From JAPLJU01 sp036725345 (GTDB lineage Bacteria; Desulfobacterota; Syntrophia; Syntrophales; UBA2192): a DNA stretch of 64,000 bases. This document shows, one piece after another, positions 62,320-64,000 of the stretch (positions are counted from its first letter, which is position 1; each line of letters starts with the position of its first letter). The position numbers and the translations under genes were made by a program. Location: the NCBI GenBank assembly GCA_036725345.1, contig DAIMEJ010000015.1:11929-75928 (forward strand), written 5' to 3'. The notes under the pieces were generated by a model that was not told the DNA's origin, searched no databases, and saw nothing but the letters and a program-made list of their open reading frames with translations.

Positions 62320-63948
62320 CTAAGGCTGGGATTTTGGATTCCTCTTGATCCTTCGTTTCGGTTCCTCCGGCCAAGCGAAGACAATTCGATTCTCACCACC
62401 ATGTCGCCAGTAGAACACGAGGCTCCCCTGAGTAAAGTCCACAGTAATACTGGAGAAAAGTTGTCGAAGCAGGGTATTGGTGCGGCTCTTGTCGAACTCA
62501 GGATTTTCATCAGGTACACCAGCCACGGACTCAACTGTCTTTGCGGTCTCAGGTAAACGCAGAGTATCCTTAAGTTCATCCACTCGCCGTTTTACCATCT
62601 CGCTCGTCATGGTGTTGGCCTGTGTGAGCAGATCTTTGAGTTGTGCTTTCATCTCCTCCAGAGTCGTTTCGACTTCCCTGATCCGATTAGCGATTGCCGG
62701 AGACCCTTTGCTCACCGCTATTGAATCCAGAAGTTCTCCCAGGTAATCCTCGGTTGCGTCGATATTTGCCTGAAGTTGTGCGATTTCTTCATCAATGGCT
62801 ATACCTAGGTCACCCCCTGTGGGCATAGTTCCCGTGATAGCCGGTAGATTCTTGATAAACGCCGATTCAACTTGGTCATAGGGAACAACCTTATACTGAC
62901 AACCAGCGCCAGACTTTGCTCTTGAGCAAACGAGGTATGGTTTTCCATTTCCTTTACCCTTGTTTACAAGCGTCATCGTTGAGTCGCAAAGTGGGCACCG
63001 TGCAAGTGACCCGAATATGTTACGCAGTGCTCCACTTGCGTGTCGGCCTCTCAGCGGGGATCTGCTTGTGGAACGAAGGGCCTGAACTTGGTCGAACACT
63101 TCCTGGGAGATGATGGGTGGATAGTACCCTTCAATGGGCTTTTGTGGCACTCGAGTTAATCTGCCATCAACATATTCGTTTTTGTGAGGGACAAACCTTC
63201 CAACTACTGCTGGATTACCCAGCAACTTAACGATGTAACTTCGATGCCAATGCTTTCCCGCTCCAAACACCGGGACCTTTTCTCTATTCAGGGTCAGTGC
63301 AATGGCATTCTGCCCTATGCCCTTTAGTGTCATTTGGTAAATCCGCTTTACGATCTCAGCCTTTGTTCTGTCGATCTTGAACTTCCCTTTGGCTTTGTCG
63401 AGTGTCAACCAACTGGGAATCTGGGCTGTGAGGGGTTTTTCCTTTGCCTTGGATCGTTTGTTTTCCCAGACCGCTTTGAGCCGCCTTGACTTGGTGGCAC
63501 TCTCTTCATGAGCACGCATCATCGTGAGCAGTGAAATAATCAGTTCAGTGGGGTTTGCTGTGACACTTTCTACACTGTACTCACGGTTATCTATAAGTGT
63601 GACAAGTGTGATGTCGCTTTGAATAATCTGAAGGAACAGCCCCTGTGCAGCAAGAATGGCGTCTCTACTTATTCGGTCAAGAGACTCCACAAGCAGATAA
63701 GAACCGGGCTTAACCACCCCATTTTCAACGGCATCCAGAAATGCTCGAAGTTCACCTGATTTTGCGTGTTTGCTCCGATATGCGGACTTACCCAAATCTT
63801 GGAACGTCAGGGTTTCATCCAACTCGAGACCTCGACTTTCAGCGTATTTTCTTGCTAATTCGGATTGTCTTCGGAAAGAGTCTCCACGCATTTGTTCGGG
63901 CGTGGAGAAGCGCAGATAAGAGTAAGCCTTTGGGTGAGCCTGTAGGGT
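62320..63948 (-). CDS. Large serine recombinase, 5' end without start codon
   Basis: A ~540-codon open frame: serine recombinase N-domain with catalytic Ser in YLRFSTPEQ (63904-63906), recombinase domain (about 180-270), Cys ribbon CPLCDSTM and a coiled-coil end, i.e. a phage-type integrase. Upstream of the catalytic Ser, the frame reaches a TGA at 63949-63951 with no ATG, GTG or TTG between; the first ATG (63891) is inside the catalytic loop. The gene's real 5' end was probably changed by recombination at the element end. Confidence 0.8.
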   Translation of the reverse strand, partial: TLQAHPKAYSYLRFSTPEQMRGDSFRRQSELARKYAESRGLELDETLTFQDLGKSAYRSKHAKSGELRAFLDAVENGVVKPGSYLLVESLDRISRDAILAAQGLFLQIIQSDITLVTLIDNREYSVESVTANPTELIISLLTMMRAHEESATKSRRLKAVWENKRSKAKEKPLTAQIPSWLTLDKAKGKFKIDRTKAEIVKRIYQMTLKGIGQNAIALTLNREKVPVFGAGKHWHRSYIVKLLGNPAVVGRFVPHKNEYVDGRLTRVPQKPIEGYYPPIISQEVFDQVQALRSTSRSPLRGRHASGALRNIFGSLARCPLCDSTMTLVNKGKGNGKPYLVCSRAKSGAGCQYKVVPYDQVESAFIKNLPAITGTMPTGGDLGIAIDEEIAQLQANIDATEDYLGELLDSIAVSKGSPAIANRIREVETTLEEMKAQLKDLLTQANTMTSEMVKRRVDELKDTLRLPETAKTVESVAGVPDENPEFDKSRTNTLLRQLFSSITVDFTQGSLVFYWRHGGENRIVFAWPEEPKRRIKRNPKSQP

Positions 63949-64000
63949 TCAAGTCCCTGTCCGCTGTCGCCCAGGAGGCCACCGGGAGCAAGTGGAATGG

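Noticed and set aside
63930..64000. Possible tRNA or tRNA-Sec gene at the right edge
   Set aside because: Only a T-arm (63943-63959) is visible; no matching acceptor 5' strand or CCA end. It could be a residual 3' piece of a target tRNA.

Overview
The window looks like a chromosome segment from a GC-rich Gram-negative anaerobe, probably Deltaproteobacteria/Desulfobacterota (Syntrophales-like). That assignment rests on gene content: a sigma-54 metal-responsive ZraP/ZraSR set, an ArsR/permease/DGC/DUF2703 cassette, a stand-alone TrpB2, a PgaABCD operon and a candidate selenoprotein. No rRNA or phylogenetic marker was compared, so it is an inference. Positions 1 to about 44,500 are gene-dense, GC-rich core chromosome. 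From 44,555 to the end the sequence is less GC-rich and mobile.

Region 1 (1-4,660) holds the 3' part of pgaA and complete pgaB, pgaC and pgaD for poly-N-acetylglucosamine export, closed by a terminator. Region 2 (4,699-11,632) has a small periplasmic HMA protein with an in-frame UGA in its CxxC position and a hairpin where a bacterial SECIS should be, an inositol-3-phosphate synthase, and a stand-alone trpB-type gene preceded by a Trp-Trp-Trp leader peptide and a five-segment attenuator. rarA, a DUF488 protein and a hybrid sensor kinase follow. Region 3 (11,690-22,833) carries FmdB-like, radical SAM, PEBP, THEP1, CheR and ATP-grasp genes, then rimO, ftsK, a uppP remnant, plsC, ssb, tatA and rodZ. 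Region 4 (23,033-33,886) is the conserved rpmH-rnpA-yidD-yidC-jag-mnmE block, divergent from uvrB-uvrC-mntP, then a VKOR-DsbA fusion and a methyltransferase.

Region 5 (33,865-44,160) is a metal and metalloid stress zone. It has a frameshifted arsC-like pseudogene, zraP with a textbook sigma-54 promoter divergent from zraSR, a second HMA protein, and an ArsR-controlled operon (permease, thioredoxin-like, DGC, DUF2703) whose operator overlaps its -10 box. A TPR gene and pilT, convergent and overlapping, end the core part.

Region 6 (44,392-64,000) is accessory DNA. A tyrosine integrase lies directly downstream of tRNA-Ala(CGC). Behind it come a type I restriction system (hsdM-hsdS-hsdR plus a YgjP-like putative metalloprotease), small unrecognised genes, a long non-coding stretch with nested inverted repeats, a P-loop helicase-like protein, a set of spaced direct repeats, a serine resolvase, an exported hydratase-like protein, an acyltransferase, and a large serine recombinase whose 5' end lacks a start codon at the right edge. 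The right attachment site of the tRNA-Ala element was not found in the window.

The observations most worth follow-up are the Sec-type HMA protein with its SECIS candidate, the trp attenuator on a solitary trpB2, the zraP control region, the structured non-coding stretch near 55 kb, and the start-less large serine recombinase.
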